64,000 bases of DNA from Plectosphaerella cucumerina (GCA_020746995.1 JAGPXD010000004.1:744001-808000), one strand, 5' to 3'. Counted from the first letter of the stretch, positions 1-11,404 are shown. Notes: generated by a model not told the origin, from the sequence alone. Numbers and translations: made by a program.

Positions 1-852
1 GACGCAGTGGGGTGCCGAGTTTGGCGGGCCTCTGATTATTGTAAGTTGGACACGAAATCTGGAGAAGAACACATGCTGATGCTTTTCAGAACAACTACGC
101 CGTTATCCTCTACACGAACCTTGGACAGACTGGCTACATGCCTCTCCTCCTCTCGGCCCTCTGGCTCACCACCGCCGGCCTGATCTACAACCCCGGTGGT
201 GCCTGGCTGCACGATCGCGTCAACTCGCGCCGCAAGATGTACATGACTGGCTTCGCCGGCATCATCGTGACCACATCGGTCATGGTTGCAATGATCGCCC
301 TGTACGCAGGCACCGACAACCAGGCCGGCAACGCCGTTGGCGTGCTCTTCATCTTCCTCTACCTCGCCTTCCAGGGTACCTTCTGCAACACCACCATGTA
401 CCTCTACATCTCCGAGATCTTCCCGACCGAGATTCGTTCCATTGGCATGGCATTCTCGCTCTTCGGCCAGTACACTTGTCAGCTACCCGCGCATGCCATG
501 CTCCTTCAACAGCTAACAGTCATCAGCAACCATCATCCTGCTCCAGACCGCGCCCATCGGCTTCGCCGCCGTCGGCTGGAAGTACTTCCTCCTCGTCATC
601 TGCTGGAGCGTCGTCTTCCTCCCCATTCTCTACTTCTACTGGCCCGAGACCGCCGGCCTTTCCCTCGAGGAGATTGGCAAGCAGTTTGGCGACGAGGTAG
701 CCGTCCAGCTGACGGGTGCCACCGATGCTGAGAAGGCCGAGCTCGATGCCAAGCTGGCCCGGGGCGAGGAGGGCGTCTTCCGTCCGGTCAGCGGCACCAA
801 GGAGGTCGGAGAGAGCACTGGGGCCAAGTCTGTCGACGCCGAGTCCAAGTAG
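1..852 (+). CDS. MFS sugar transporter, 3' part (partial at window edge)
   Basis: This is the C-terminal part of a sugar-porter-family major facilitator, a plasma-membrane proton/sugar symporter. I place exons at <1-40, 90-477 and 527-852, with introns 41-89 (GTAAGT...CAG) and 478-526 (GTCAGC...CAG), both 49 bp. All phases agree. The text contains sugar-porter hallmarks: GQTGY at a helix start, the loop DRVNSRRK after a transmembrane segment, the PTEIRSIGMAFS stretch, and a final WPETAGLSLEEIG motif (PETKG-like). At least five hydrophobic segments are visible, followed by a charged cytoplasmic tail ending in DAESK. The N-terminal half lies outside the window. It runs towards the dehydrogenase pair and could import their substrate (inference). 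The substrate cannot be told from this part. Confidence 0.9.
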
Positions 853-1862
853 TGCCGTTCTGACGACTCCACTGGAGGAACAAAGTCATCCTGGTAGAGG
901 CACGGACAAGGACAGGGGCTGTAGGCCTTGAGCATCACTTCCTTCTGCTTCAATGTCTCTACCGGACGGCTGCAACCATCCCCGGCCTCGCAGATTAGCA
1001 ACATAGGTACATTAGTATTCATCGCAATAGACCTGTCATCTGCTGTGCATTTTGGCCACGTCTACTTGTCTCCTTCTCCCCCGTGAAGCCATGAACCTGC
1101 GTTAGAGGTCAGGTCGTCCGTTTTAGTAGGCGGCAAGCCGGCTCGGGCTCGGCCCGTCATCTCCCCACGCAGATCCTTGTCCACTGAACGGCATCCCCTA
1201 ACCCCACTGTCTTCTCTCACCCCGGCCATCGTTGTTCCCTCCAGAGCCCACACTGCCCTGTAAGCACTGGCACTGTGGGGGGCCTGAAGAGCCAGGGCCC
1301 TTGGCCGCGGGCGGCAGGGGAGCATTCCGGTGGCCCTTCCCGCCGCCAACTCCCGCCGTGGGCCTCCCCTTCTGCACTGCAGGTGTTGGCGCCAACGGCG
1401 CTGTTCTCGCCCCTAAACCCTGTCTCTGCACAGCGAAGTGACCGGAGGGCGGAGGTCGCTCCGGCGTTCGACCCCATGCCCCGCGAGCCTTGGCTCCTGG
1501 ACAGACCCTGGACCCTATGCAGAAAGCCCCGCGAGTGGCATGTTTCTTGATATTGTCGGGGTCCTCTGCTCATTGCAGATCCTTTCCCGCCAGATGATGC
1601 TTGCTCCTCCGAGGCATCACGTCGGTCTGGGCCATTTTCTTCCATTCTCCCGAGGATCCAGGGCCCAAGAAAACAGAGCGTCGTAATTTCGACAAAAGTT
1701 CCTAGAGGAGGGGCCCATGGATCGAGTAAAGATTCATCTCGATGCTTCATCGACTGGCAGCCCCTCTCGCCATTCTTCACGTCCCCAAGCATTCAGACCA
1801 GATCACTTTTGGGTCGACTTATCCACCATGAGTGTACTCGTAGGTTCCTGTGTTTGATAGCT
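853..1862. other. Convergent intergenic region (transporter / SDR 3' ends)
   Basis: About 1 kb between two gene 3' ends. Several open frames cross it on both strands, but none has domain-like sequence or a splice pattern. I see no gene, tRNA or repeat here. Confidence 0.6.
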
Positions 1863-2777
1863 CTAGATGGCCCTCCCGCCGTCAACATCCAGATTGACGC
1901 CCGTAATGAAGCTCGCGTCTTCACTCGCCAGGAAGACTGCCGCCCTAGTCACGTCCCTGATCTCCCCCATGCGGCCCAGCGGAACCGCGCCCAGGGCCTT
2001 CTGCACCTCTGGCGTGATCTCTTTTCCGATGAACGTCGGTAGCAGCCCGGTCATGGTGGCGAGGGGACAGATGGAGTTGACGCGGATGCCGCTGGGGCCA
2101 TACTCGGCCGCAAGACCCATCGTAGCCTAGGTACGCTCGTCAGTTTCTTGCACCCCAAAGGAGGGGAAGAGGCGCGCTCACATTGGCGATGGCGCCCTTG
2201 GAGGCGTTGTACCACACCAGACCGGGACGTGGCCGGTGCGCGCCGACCGAGGCGATGTTGATGATGGCGCCGCCTGAGCCCTGCTTCAGCGACTGCCTGA
2301 CGAAGGCGTTGCTGCCGAGGAAGACGCTCTTGACGTTGACGGACATGACACGGTCGAATTCGTCCTCGGTGACGTCGTGGGTGCTCTGCAATATCGTCAG
2401 CTTCACCCAGATGCATCTGGCGAAACCTGGAGCCAATGCTCACCTTGTTCTGGTAGCTTGTTCCAGCGTTGTTGACCAGGATATCCACGCGGCCCCAGAG
2501 CTGGACGGCCTTTTCAACTGCGGCGTCCCAATCGGCTGCCTTTGTGACGTTCATGGTCTGGAAGCTGAAGGCATCGGAGGAGGCGGCGACCTTTTCACCC
2601 GCTTCGGTATTGATATCGCAGATGAGGACCTTGGCGCCCTCCTCGGCGAAATGTTTCGCGATGCCTTCGCCGAAGCCTCCAGCGGCGCCTGGATGATGAG
2701 GTTAGCTGATGGAAGCGGGGTGATGGTTCGACTGTCCTACCAGTGACGATGGCGATCTTGTTGTCCAAGCGGCCCAT
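1863..2777 (-). CDS. Short-chain dehydrogenase/reductase (classical SDR)
   Basis: A classical NAD(P)-dependent oxidoreductase of 249 residues, the usual family length. Exons on the minus strand are 2777-2741, 2688-2444, 2385-2182 and 2126-1863, with introns of 52, 58 and 55 bp. Visible motifs are the Rossmann glycine motif TGAAGGFG (12-19), NNAG (85-88), the catalytic Ser140 in NIASVG and Tyr153/Lys157 in YNASK. Asp37 at the end of the second strand (LICDIN) suggests NAD(H) rather than NADP(H) preference. The C-terminal GVNLDVDGG is typical of 3-oxoacyl-ACP-reductase-like members. Substrate is unknown. The gene is divergent from an aldehyde dehydrogenase 467 bp away and near a sugar transporter, so an alcohol- or sugar-oxidising step is plausible (inference). 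Confidence 0.93.
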
Positions 2778-3244
2778 GATGAGATGTAAGTTGAAGATGC
2801 TAGGACAGATGGCGGACTCTGGGCAGAGGAAGCTGGAAGGAGGGGCAAATCAATGAGGCCCTTGGTCAACTTATCGGCCAACAATGCAGCATCATGCACG
2901 AGGTCGAGGCCAGCAGATCTCACATGTGTGATTCAGGTGGGTGACCCCTCAAAGAGGGGTTGCACGAGGCGCCAAGGAGCGGAAGTGAAGAGGGGAAGGG
3001 GGGAGGGGAGTGACATGAGAGGAGGGTCTGGTTGGGGTTGGGGAGCTCCGAGGCGCTGTACTTCGGTATCAGGTGGCCCGACAGGCGGAGGAAAGGTACA
3101 TGTAGAGTGCCTCGGTTCGATGATTGCCAGTGGGGTGACGATCTTCCAACGAGTCTGAGGAGCGGCTTCACCATCTACGTCGTCATCATTTTCCCTTTCC
3201 TTCCAGCCTTCCAACGGACTTTTACAGCTCAGAACACCTCCAAG
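2778..3244. promoter_or_regulatory. Shared divergent promoter, SDR / aldehyde dehydrogenase
   Basis: The 467 bp between the two start codons must hold both promoters. I see no clear TATA box. A purine-rich block (about 2980-3020) with GGGGA runs is the only compositional feature. Shared control of the two enzymes is inferred from the arrangement. Confidence 0.5.
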
Positions 3245-4901
3245 ATGGTCTACGAACTTCCTTTCAAGGTGAGACCTTTACCCCAAAGTCCTCACACCAT
3301 GCCATCTAACTCCTCCAGCTCAACCGTCCCGACCTCCTCATCACCGACTCATTCATCGACGGTATTACAACCTCCGCAAAGTCAGGCGCAACCTTTGACG
3401 TCCTCGGCAAGCCAGCCCTCCTCTCCTTGTAATTGACCTCATCTAACCTCCTCAGACCCCGGATCCAACAAGCCCTGGGCTACCGTTACCGACAATGGCC
3501 CCGACGACGTCGACCACGCCGTCAAGATCGCCCACGAAGCCTTCAAAACCTACCGCAAAACCTCCACCCGCGATCGCGCCCAATGGCTCATGAAATGGGA
3601 TGCCCTCATCCGCGACAACATCGACGACCTCGCCACCCTCCTCGTCTACGAGACTGGAAAGCCCCGCGCCGAGGCCCGCGGTGAACTGGCCTACGCCCTC
3701 ACATTCGTCGTCTGGTTCGCCGGCGAAGCAGAACGCATCCAGGGCACATGCTTCGTCCCCTCAGCCCCGAACCGCCGCGTCTTCACAATCAAGCAGCCCC
3801 TTGGCGTCGCCGTCGCCCTTGTCCCCTGGAACTTCCCCATCGCTATGGTCCTCCGCAAGGCCGGCGCTGCCCTAGCTGCCGGGTGCACGATGGTCGTGAA
3901 GCCCTCCCCGGAGACCCCCGTCACGGCCATGGCACTCGCTCGTCTGGCTATTGAAGCAGGCTTCCCCAAGGGTGTCCTGAATGTCCTCCCCACAAGCCTG
4001 GCCAACACTCCTCCCCTCAGCGAGGCCCTTTGCAAGCACGAACTCGTCAAAAAGGTCACCTTCACGGGCTCCACGCGCGTCGGACAGATCGTCGCGGGGC
4101 ACTGCAGCAACGGCCTGAAGAAGGTCGTCCTTGAGCTCGGCGGCAATTGCCCATGTCTTATCTTCGATGACGCCGACATCGAGGCCGCTCTCGTCGAGCT
4201 TGTCGGCCTCAAGTGGCGCCATGCCGGCCAAGCCTGCATCACCGTTAATCGCTTCCTCGTGCAGGCCGGCATCTACGACCGCTTCATCCAGCGCTTCACG
4301 GAGGAGACAGCAAAGTACGTCGTCGGCCACGGCGCTGCGGAGGGAACCACCCTCGGCCCCGTCACCAAGCCCGAAAGCCTCGACAGGGCCGACAGACTCG
4401 TCAAGGACGCCGTCGCGCGGGGGGCTCGCATCGTCACGGGCGGAAACCGACTGTCCCCTAAGGGTGGTGAAGACGGCTACTTCTTCGAGCCCACCATCCT
4501 GGCCGACATGAGCACCGAATCACTCGTATCGTGCGACGAATGTTTCGCACCCATTGCCGCCTTTTACAAGTTCGAGACCGAGGAGGAAGCCGTGACAATG
4601 GCCAACGACACGCCCATGGGCCTTGCCAGCTACGCCTTCACTAAGAATGTCGACCGAATCTGGAGGCTGTATGAGAACCTGGAGTCCGGCATGATTGGGC
4701 TCAACACTGGTAAGTGCTTTTGCTGGTATTGTGGGAGGTGTTTGCATGCTGACATGGACGCCAGGAAACTCGTCCGCCGCCGAGGTTCCGTTCGGCGGAA
4801 TCAAGTACTCGGGATACGGAAAGGAGGCTGGAAAGGACGTCGCCGTCACCGAGTACATGACGACGAAGTCTGGCACCCTCACTGTCGACGGTGTACTGTA
4901 G
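3245..4901 (+). CDS. Succinate-semialdehyde dehydrogenase-like aldehyde dehydrogenase
   Basis: A 500-residue NAD(P)-dependent aldehyde dehydrogenase of the succinate-semialdehyde branch, oxidising an aldehyde to its acid. Exons are 3245-3268, 3319-3406, 3456-4709 and 4765-4901. Catalytic residues are visible: Asn163 in PWNFP, Lys186 in VVKPSPETP, Glu264 in LELGGN and the nucleophile Cys298 in GQACIT. The C-terminal PFGGIKYSGYGKEAG motif fits the SSADH group. The usual EExFGP motif reads DECFAP (399-404). Only a GC-AG intron (3407-3455, 49 bp, G|GCAAGC) restores the frame into DPGSNKPW. The GT at 3429 would give the wrong phase. The start lies in an eight-codon first exon. Its neighbours suggest a catabolic role, but the true substrate cannot be read from the sequence. 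Confidence 0.92.
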
Positions 4902-5196
4902 GAAGTTTTGTTCATTCATTTTTCTGCATAATACCTGCATGGCACTCCCGAGTCGGCGACTATTGCCCGTGCTTTCTCCCAACCTTCTCGACCTGCAACC
5001 CACAAGCCTCCTGCCACACTTGTATTGAGCTTGAGTCGCCACCAGAAGTTCTCGGGCCGGCACTGCAGTCCTTTGACGAAGAAGTGACCTTCATCTTGAG
5101 AGCTGGGTTCGAGTTGCTGCTGCTAGTGGACTTGTATCGTTTCTGGTGGGTCGGCAAACATCAATTGGACAATGACGCAACGGTCAAAATCCGCCT
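4902..5196. other. 3' flank of the aldehyde dehydrogenase
   Basis: Likely 3' UTR and spacer before the tRNA. A long frame running out of the dehydrogenase gene is read-through of intron 3 and not coding. Confidence 0.5.
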
Positions 5197-5268
5197 TCTC
5201 CGATCGTATAGTGGCTAGTATGCCAGCTTGTCACGCTGGAGACCGGGGTTCAATTCCCCGTCGGAGAG
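5197..5268 (+). tRNA. tRNA-Asp (GTC)
   Basis: A 72-nt intronless tRNA. The acceptor stem pairs 5197-5203 (TCTCCGA) with 5261-5267 (TCGGAGA). The anticodon stem CCAGC/GCTGG encloses the loop TTGTCAC with anticodon GTC, reading GAC/GAT codons. The T arm is CGGGG TTCAATT CCCCG. G5268 is the discriminator, as expected for Asp. A Pol III terminator (TTTTT) follows at about 5272-5276. Confidence 0.95.
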
Positions 5269-6362
5269 TCCCTTTTTGCCTCTTCAACCGATGCCCAGGC
5301 ACTCATGACTTGATGTTCCGTTGACATCAATGGATATTAGCTGGGTTCCATGTAAAAACAAAATCAGAAGCTTGAGTTCCAAGCCAAAGGAGAGGAGTTC
5401 TCATAGTCAGCTCTTGCCCTGCCAATCGGCACTTAGCCTCGCGAGCGTTGAACCGGGGTGATGCTTGGCCGGGGTCAGGGGGATACCGGCACGAGTCAAC
5501 TAAAGGTAGTAGGTTGGAGTTTCGTTAAAGTTCCAGATAGGCATCGTCTGGAGAATGGTTTCTTAGGGTCGGATTCGGGACTATCGGATAATAAGGTTTC
5601 CTCCGTCTACCGGCCCCTTCGGATGGACAGTATCATCCGAGCTCCGGCCCTTCCGGAATATCTGCTTCGATGCCTTGGAATGGCGCCCTGCCATACCGAC
5701 CTTACCTTGATGTCGCCCCGTGACCTTGTGCTGCCACGCATCTTGTCTTGAACCAGGCTTGCTCAACCCAAATCGCCCTGTTCCATAGACAGGTATCACT
5801 GTATCGGAACCCGTGAGAGATTGGCCGTCTGCAGGTTTGTGAAGGAAACGGCATGATCTGGGAAATGGCGCAAAACTCCTAGCTTATTGACAGGTCCGCG
5901 CATGTTTGTTTTTACCGATCCGATAAAAGTACAGTTACACCTAGAGTTGTAACCTTGACGCCAGGCATAGCTACAGAGCGGTGCGTCTCGCCGGAGTTGC
6001 AGTGAACCAGCACATACCAGCCTTGGCATCTTCCATTAGTGAACCGCGCCCAAACTGCAATAGTCCCCCAGTCCTCTGTCGTGGTGGATCAAGCTGGACT
6101 TGGGCGCATACTCGATAAGAATTCTGTATAGTACGGGCCGTAGCTAACGCGCAAGGCTACTGATACTTATGCTGGAATGCAGTAGGGTTCGCTATCTTCA
6201 CAAAAAGCCCGGAGTTGTCCAGCTCCGTCATGGGGAAAGACCTGCCGACGGCTGCTTCTGGTCCATGTACTCCGGAATCAGAGGGGGATACTACCGTGAC
6301 ACAAAGTCTATAACATCATTTGGATTTGTTTAATTCTAAATTATAGTAGTCACTACCTTTAA
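5269..6362. other. Intergenic region between tRNA-Asp and carboxylesterase
   Basis: Holds the Pol III terminator of tRNA-Asp and the 3' flank of the carboxylesterase. Short frames at 5458-5751 and 5796-6029 lack any recognisable feature. Nothing else seen. Confidence 0.55.
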
Positions 6363-8138
6363 TCAAATCCTCATTTGACCTGATAGCCTCTTCCAGAGGT
6401 TACACTGCTGAGTTTGCTGCGTAGGGATCGACTCCATCCCAGTATCATTTGTCTGGATTCTCAGTCTCACTCCAGAGCCTGAGCCCCATGGTTCCCACAA
6501 AGGGGCGCCAGCTAACCTATACTTGTTAGGATTGAGCGACCGTATGAAACTGATGTAATAGTGCATGGTGATAGGGACTATTGCGGCATTGGTGGTTGTG
6601 TACGATCGAGGATAACTGCGGGCATGACCGACACCAAGAATGGCGGATGCATCCTGGGTGTGAACAACACCCAGCCCGGCTGCCTCGTTGTCGGGGTCAA
6701 GGACATTGAACCTATAGTTCCACACCTTCGATGAGGAGAAGTTGAAGGCCTGATAAATGGCTAGTTGATTCCCCGGACACGTAAAGGTGACGTCTCCGTA
6801 TGCTGCTGCCGCGGACGGGAACCACTTCGCGTGACGTCGAAGGGCAGGTAACAGCGGGTAGGCAGTGAGGATGTCCTGAAGTCCCTTTTGATCGAGGCCC
6901 GGGAAGTTGTTTTTGAAAAAGAGGGTGATATCTGTGGTGTTTGAAGCGTTGGGAGCATACATGGTGCCTTCATCGTTTGCGCTGCCGATGAGCATTGGCA
7001 CTTTGATGAACTTGCCCTGTTGGAATTGTCCATAAAGCGATTGACGAATCATGTTCCCATCGATAACTGGAAGCCAGTACCAGTTCGGTAGCGGGAGATT
7101 GCTGGCAGAGCCAGGCAGGGGATAGACTTTGCTGGCGGCCAAAAAGGACTTCAGTTTCGCCGACCGGAGGCAAGCCAGTTTGTCCTTTGCCCCTGAGCAG
7201 CCGATATCCTTGACGAATCGATCAAATTGAAATTTGACTTCTGCCACTGTCCGCAGTGGTGAACAAAAAAGTGATTGTATCGCTGCTCCGACAAACAAGG
7301 CATCGTTGCGGCCGCCATAGGCTGTGAGGTGATGGACAACCGAACTAGCGCCCGCAGAGGCGCCATGAATAACGACGTACTTCGGGTTACCACCAAACTA
7401 TTTCAGATTATTAGCGTCCCATGTGCAACGTGATTGTTTCGTGACTTATGGTGCAACCATGTGGCTTGAATCTTACCTTGCTGATATTCTTCTTGACCCA
7501 GTGTAGAACTCTCCTCTGATCGAGCAAGCCAGCATTGAGATCCCCATTTCGCCGCACCTCCTCGCTCGCGAGGAAGCCCAGTGGGCCAACGCGGTAGTTG
7601 AAGTTTACGTAGACGATTTTTTTGCCGGACTCTTCAACTACTTTGGTGCCATTGTAGTTGTTGTTCGCGTTTGCTCTATATCCTCCTCCCTGGAAGTAGA
7701 GCCAAACGGGCAGCTTGGACGTTGGAGTGGCCCCGGAGGGCGTGAAGACATTGACAAACAGGCAGTCCTCGCCGATGGACGCGCTAGGCGACTGTGCCGA
7801 CCCCATACATATCGGGCGAAACTAGTTGACGTCAACATCAGTTCCGTCTCAATGCCAGCAGCCCTGGGTGCTTATCAATAGCTTACCTGAGTAGCGTTTT
7901 GGATGCCTTCCTCCTTGAGGGGATCCTTCGGACCCCGGAAACGTAGATCCCCCAAGGGCGGCGCCGCATACCGCATGCCCAAGTACTGGTCGACTCCCGC
8001 CGCCAATCTCACACCTCGGTACTTTGCATAACCCAAATCGACGATACTTGGTTCTGAAGTATTGCTCGCCGTGAGAGATGTGAGACCATTTACCAATGAT
8101 GCTGCCAGCAGCAGCGAAAATAGGTGAAGAGCCAGCAT
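6363..8138 (-). CDS. Secreted type-B carboxylesterase / lipase
   Basis: An alpha/beta-hydrolase that cleaves carboxylic esters, probably extracellular. Exons are 8138-7887, 7821-7477 and 7397-6363 (introns 65 and 79 bp), giving 543 residues, normal for the family. I chose ATG 8138 because it opens a good signal peptide (MLALHLFSLLLAASLVNG). An in-frame ATG at 8192 would put 18 extra residues in front. Motifs in order: EDCLFVNVFTP, oxyanion-hole region YFQGGGY, LLDQRRVLHWVKKNI, the nucleophile elbow GASAG with Ser213 (usually GESAG), the acid Glu342 in NDEGT and a histidine at about 457 in GVGHAR. N-glycosylation sequons are present (NYNGT, NASNTT, NFSSS). Neighbouring genes also look secreted. 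Confidence 0.92.
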
Positions 8139-8576
8139 GAAGGATGAAATGGGGCAAAATTGTTCGGGCGGAGGGGAGACAAGAGGTTTCACTGAGAAGA
8201 ACGGCCCAGAGACCTGTTGGAGAGAACGGCTGCGAAGACAAGGCTATATGTACACCCGAACACCAAGCGTGACCTGGGGGCGAGAAATCTGCGTGCAGTC
8301 CTGGGAAACCTAATCCGTCGCATCTGCTTCCTTAAGCTGGACGCAGAATATCGAGCTCGTTCTAGAACTATCACACCCCGAGATGGACGATAAACTTCCG
8401 CCCGACAACGCCACATCCCCTCCAACTTTGTACATCCGAGGGTTTATAGGTGGGGTGGGCAACTAGCCGAGTCTTGGCATTTGGCGGACTTATCAGCCCT
8501 ACCCGCGTGCGGGAAATCGTCAGTCGGGACAGGCTAACCCTATCCTATCCGTCCATGTGTTGATTCAGTCGTCCTT
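8139..8576. promoter_or_regulatory. Divergent promoter, carboxylesterase / metallopeptidase-like gene
   Basis: About 440 bp between two divergent start codons. On the minus strand a TATAAA lies at 8448-8443 and a second TATA-like run near 8256-8250, both upstream of the esterase start. I see no motif that clearly serves the plus-strand gene. Confidence 0.4.
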
Positions 8577-9418
8577 ATGGCAATGACGGCGACGTGAGTG
8601 CTCCCACTAATCGCTGCCCGCTTGGAAAAAAACTGATATCCGCAGTGCCCGGTTCCTTGGGTTCTCTGCAGAGAAGAAGGTGCCGAGGGCACCGTCGAAG
8701 ATGTGGCAAACACATTTGCACGCATCCCCGTCGGCAGGCGGCAATGGGTTGGCGATGTCGTTCACTTCAAGGGGGGCTCAGGCAGATCGGCGTTACAGAG
8801 CAGTATCCTCTACGTCAGCGGAAACTCGGCCTTCAATGTGCCCGTCCTCATCCACGAGGCTTCCCACTGCGTTGACGGAGGAGTGTGTGATCCTTCTCTT
8901 GGATAATTCTTCCCCAGCTTGCTAACACGGGCACCAGAACGGCATGGGAATCAAACCGGACTCGCAAACGTGGCGCGACGCTTACAACAGTGACTCGCAC
9001 GTCGCCGACAACTACACCCGCACCAACCACGTCGAGGTAAGGCGCAGCCGCTGTGCTGGGTGAATCGAAGCTGACAATGGCCCAGAACTTCGCGCAGTAC
9101 GCGGGTCTGATCATCTACGACCGCTGGAGCCTCGGCGACTTGCAGACCAAGACACCCCAGGTGAGCTACGTTCGAAACCAGCTCAACCGCATGGCTGCCG
9201 CCGCCGACAGCAGCAACAATATGTTCGAGTACCTCGGAGCGAACGCCTGTTCTCGTCGTTGGGATCTGACCCCTCTCGTCGACGCTAGATCTGGCACCAT
9301 CCTCAAGAGGAGCGCGCCGTTTGTTGTGCCCCGATCCACTGGCATCGAGGTAGTCCCTGTGCCGGAGGTGCTGGTCGAGGTGCCTGTGACGAACTGCACC
9401 ATTGGCGATAGCGTCTAA
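8577..9418 (+). CDS. Putative HExxH zinc metallopeptidase-like protein, N-terminus doubtful
   Basis: A 219-residue product from exons 8577-8593, 8672-8882, 8938-9036 and 9086-9418 with consistent phases. The core is the zinc-binding helix IHEASHCVDGG (HExxH), followed by a DAYNSDSHVADNYTRTNHVE segment and NFAQYAG. This order resembles fungal putative-peptidase proteins of the HRXXH/Con-13-like type (from memory, not searched). Such proteins normally carry a signal peptide and a longer N-terminal half. None is visible here, so the first exon is uncertain and the gene may be truncated or decayed at its 5' end. The C-terminus is a valine/proline-rich tail (EVVPVPEVLVEVPV). The donor of intron 2 is GTGTGT, a weaker form. 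Confidence 0.6.
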
Positions 9419-10675
9419 GAAGGGTGCGCGGGTCAAGAGACTGCTGGTTTTTGGCATACCAGTAGGGGGGAGAAGAGGTAAGGAGTTCATCTACATCTCT
9501 CGTTTCAATGGGTTCGCATCTGAGTTGCGCAGACTACATGCAACTCCAGTGTCTAATACACATTGATGGCAGCTTGAAAAGCAGTTTCCATACTTTCAGG
9601 CGATATTCCACATGTGCATTCTTTTCCGTCAACTGAAGAATCGACGAGCACTTTTGGGCTTCCGTCTTACCTTGACTTGGCAGGACTATTCATCAGGAAA
9701 ATCGAATGGAAGGTCAAAAGAAGGGAGCTCTGACGTCGATTCAGCCAAGAGCCAAGGCTAGAAGGCATTGGGCGGCTCGGACTTCATACCCCACGACGCT
9801 ACCCGGAAGTCGGAGATCTTCTTGGATGCCGAGCGGCACGATCCTTCGCGTGCTTGGCGATGACCGAAGAGGCTTCCTGCTTGAATTCTGCGGCTATTTT
9901 CGGACAATTCACCATGAACGTCGGCCGCTATTACTAGTAAAGTCCTAGAACGAGGTCTTGGAACGGCCGGATTGTCCCAAGACGCCTCCAAACTGTACAA
10001 GATCTGCATATAAGGCTCCGGAACCTTGCCCTCGGACTGTTCATGACGACCGCGCAGCCTCGGCGAAGTGGATACAGAACATTAGGGAGGGCGACGTCTT
10101 GTGTATTCAACGTCTTACGACGCACTGACACAACTATCTAAACCTTCCTATGGTGGTTGCCGGCTGGGCAAATGACGTCGCTTCCCCTGAGAAGGAGCCG
10201 CCAAGAAGGGCGGCGATCGGCAGTTCGTCATTGTCTTAAGAGTTCATGGGTCTGGATAACTACAACTGGCAGGTGTATGTGTCTCGGCATTGAAGCCAAG
10301 TCGGCCTAAATCCTTCTTGCCATGACCCAGAGCCTTCTTCGAGGTTAGCAAGACGAACATAGCCGAGATTGCTTGGTTCGAAAGAGTTCAACTCACATCT
10401 GCCTCGAGCAAGATGACGTCGGAGGAATCGTAAGCTGGCATGAGAGACGAGAAACGATGTTGAACCTGATTCAACTGCCTTGGGGCACTATCAGTCCTTG
10501 AAGGTTATAAACCCTTCTGTCTCCATGGTTGAAGCATTTGTCTTTGAAATATCCTCATCAGCCTCCAGCCTTCTTATATCTCCCTCAGCACAATCGCATC
10601 CAAGCCGCTTCTCTTGCCTTGATCCTTGATCAGCCCTAGTCGCTCCAGAGCCAAGCAGCCTCCTCATCCAACAAA
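9419..10675. other. Intergenic region upstream of the six-cysteine protein gene
   Basis: About 1.26 kb with no convincing coding frame. The proximal 170 bp should contain the promoter of the next gene, listed separately. Otherwise nothing seen. Confidence 0.5.
10506..10511 (+). promoter_or_regulatory. TATA box of the six-cysteine protein gene
   Basis: TATAAA inside GGTTATAAACCC, 165 bp before the start codon, which would give a leader of about 135 nt. Placement is by motif and distance only. Confidence 0.45.
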
Positions 10676-11404
10676 ATGCAGCGCGCTCTTCTTCTCGCTA
10701 CTGCGGCTTCCGCTCTCGTCAATGCGCAGGATGGCTGGGAGAACTCGGACGGTGAAGGCAACGTCCGCATCGCCGTCCACGACGAGACCTTCAACTGGGG
10801 CACCACCCTCCCCTCAGAGGCCCTCGATCAGATCAAGGATCACTGCAGCAGCGTCGGCTGCCACAGCGGCGACAAGCTCTACGTCTCCACGGGAATCGTC
10901 GACGGTTTTGATCTCCAGGACCGCGACCTGGAGCTATCCATCCAGGGCAGCTTCAGCGTGAACGATGAGCTGGGCAGTCTCGAGGAGCTCGTCGAGATCG
11001 CCAAGGAGGTCGTCAAGGGAAACCATGAGCTCAAGCACTACACCTACAACGACTCTGGGCGCTGGTGCGATGCTCCCTCCAACGTCGGGTGCGTCCGTAA
11101 GTTACACCACAACCTTTGAAGTGAACGAGAATAAGGTAGCCAAACTGACTGACAATCCACAGCCGGCCAGCACGACGACCCCGTCGCGGAACAGTTCTAC
11201 ACGACCAACCAGATTCACATCCGCGTCGACGAAGGCACTGGTCCTGATCTGCTCATCATGATCAGCGTGGCCAACTCCGACGGTGGCTACGGATGGTGCT
11301 CGGACGTTGCCGGTGCTGGTGCTGCAATTGCTGGAGGTCTCAGTGCCAACCCCGTCGTCGGCGCTGCATTCAGTCTCGCGTCTCTCATCTGCGGTAACAT
11401 GTAA
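10676..11404 (+). CDS. Secreted six-cysteine protein of unknown function
   Basis: Exons 10676-11096 and 11163-11404 (intron 66 bp, GTAAGT...CACAG, phase 1) encode 220 residues. Residues 1-17 form a signal peptide ending ALVNAQ. The mature part has six cysteines (57, 62, 131, 139, 186, 217), enough for three disulfides, and is acidic in the middle (DLELSIQGSFSVNDELGSLEELVEIAKEVV region, 84-113). The C-terminal third is strikingly small and apolar (GAGAAIAGGLSANPVVGAAF, 191-210), like a membrane-active or tightly packed helix. I recognise no domain. Small size, secretion and cysteine content fit a candidate effector or extracellular defence protein (inference only). Confidence 0.82.
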
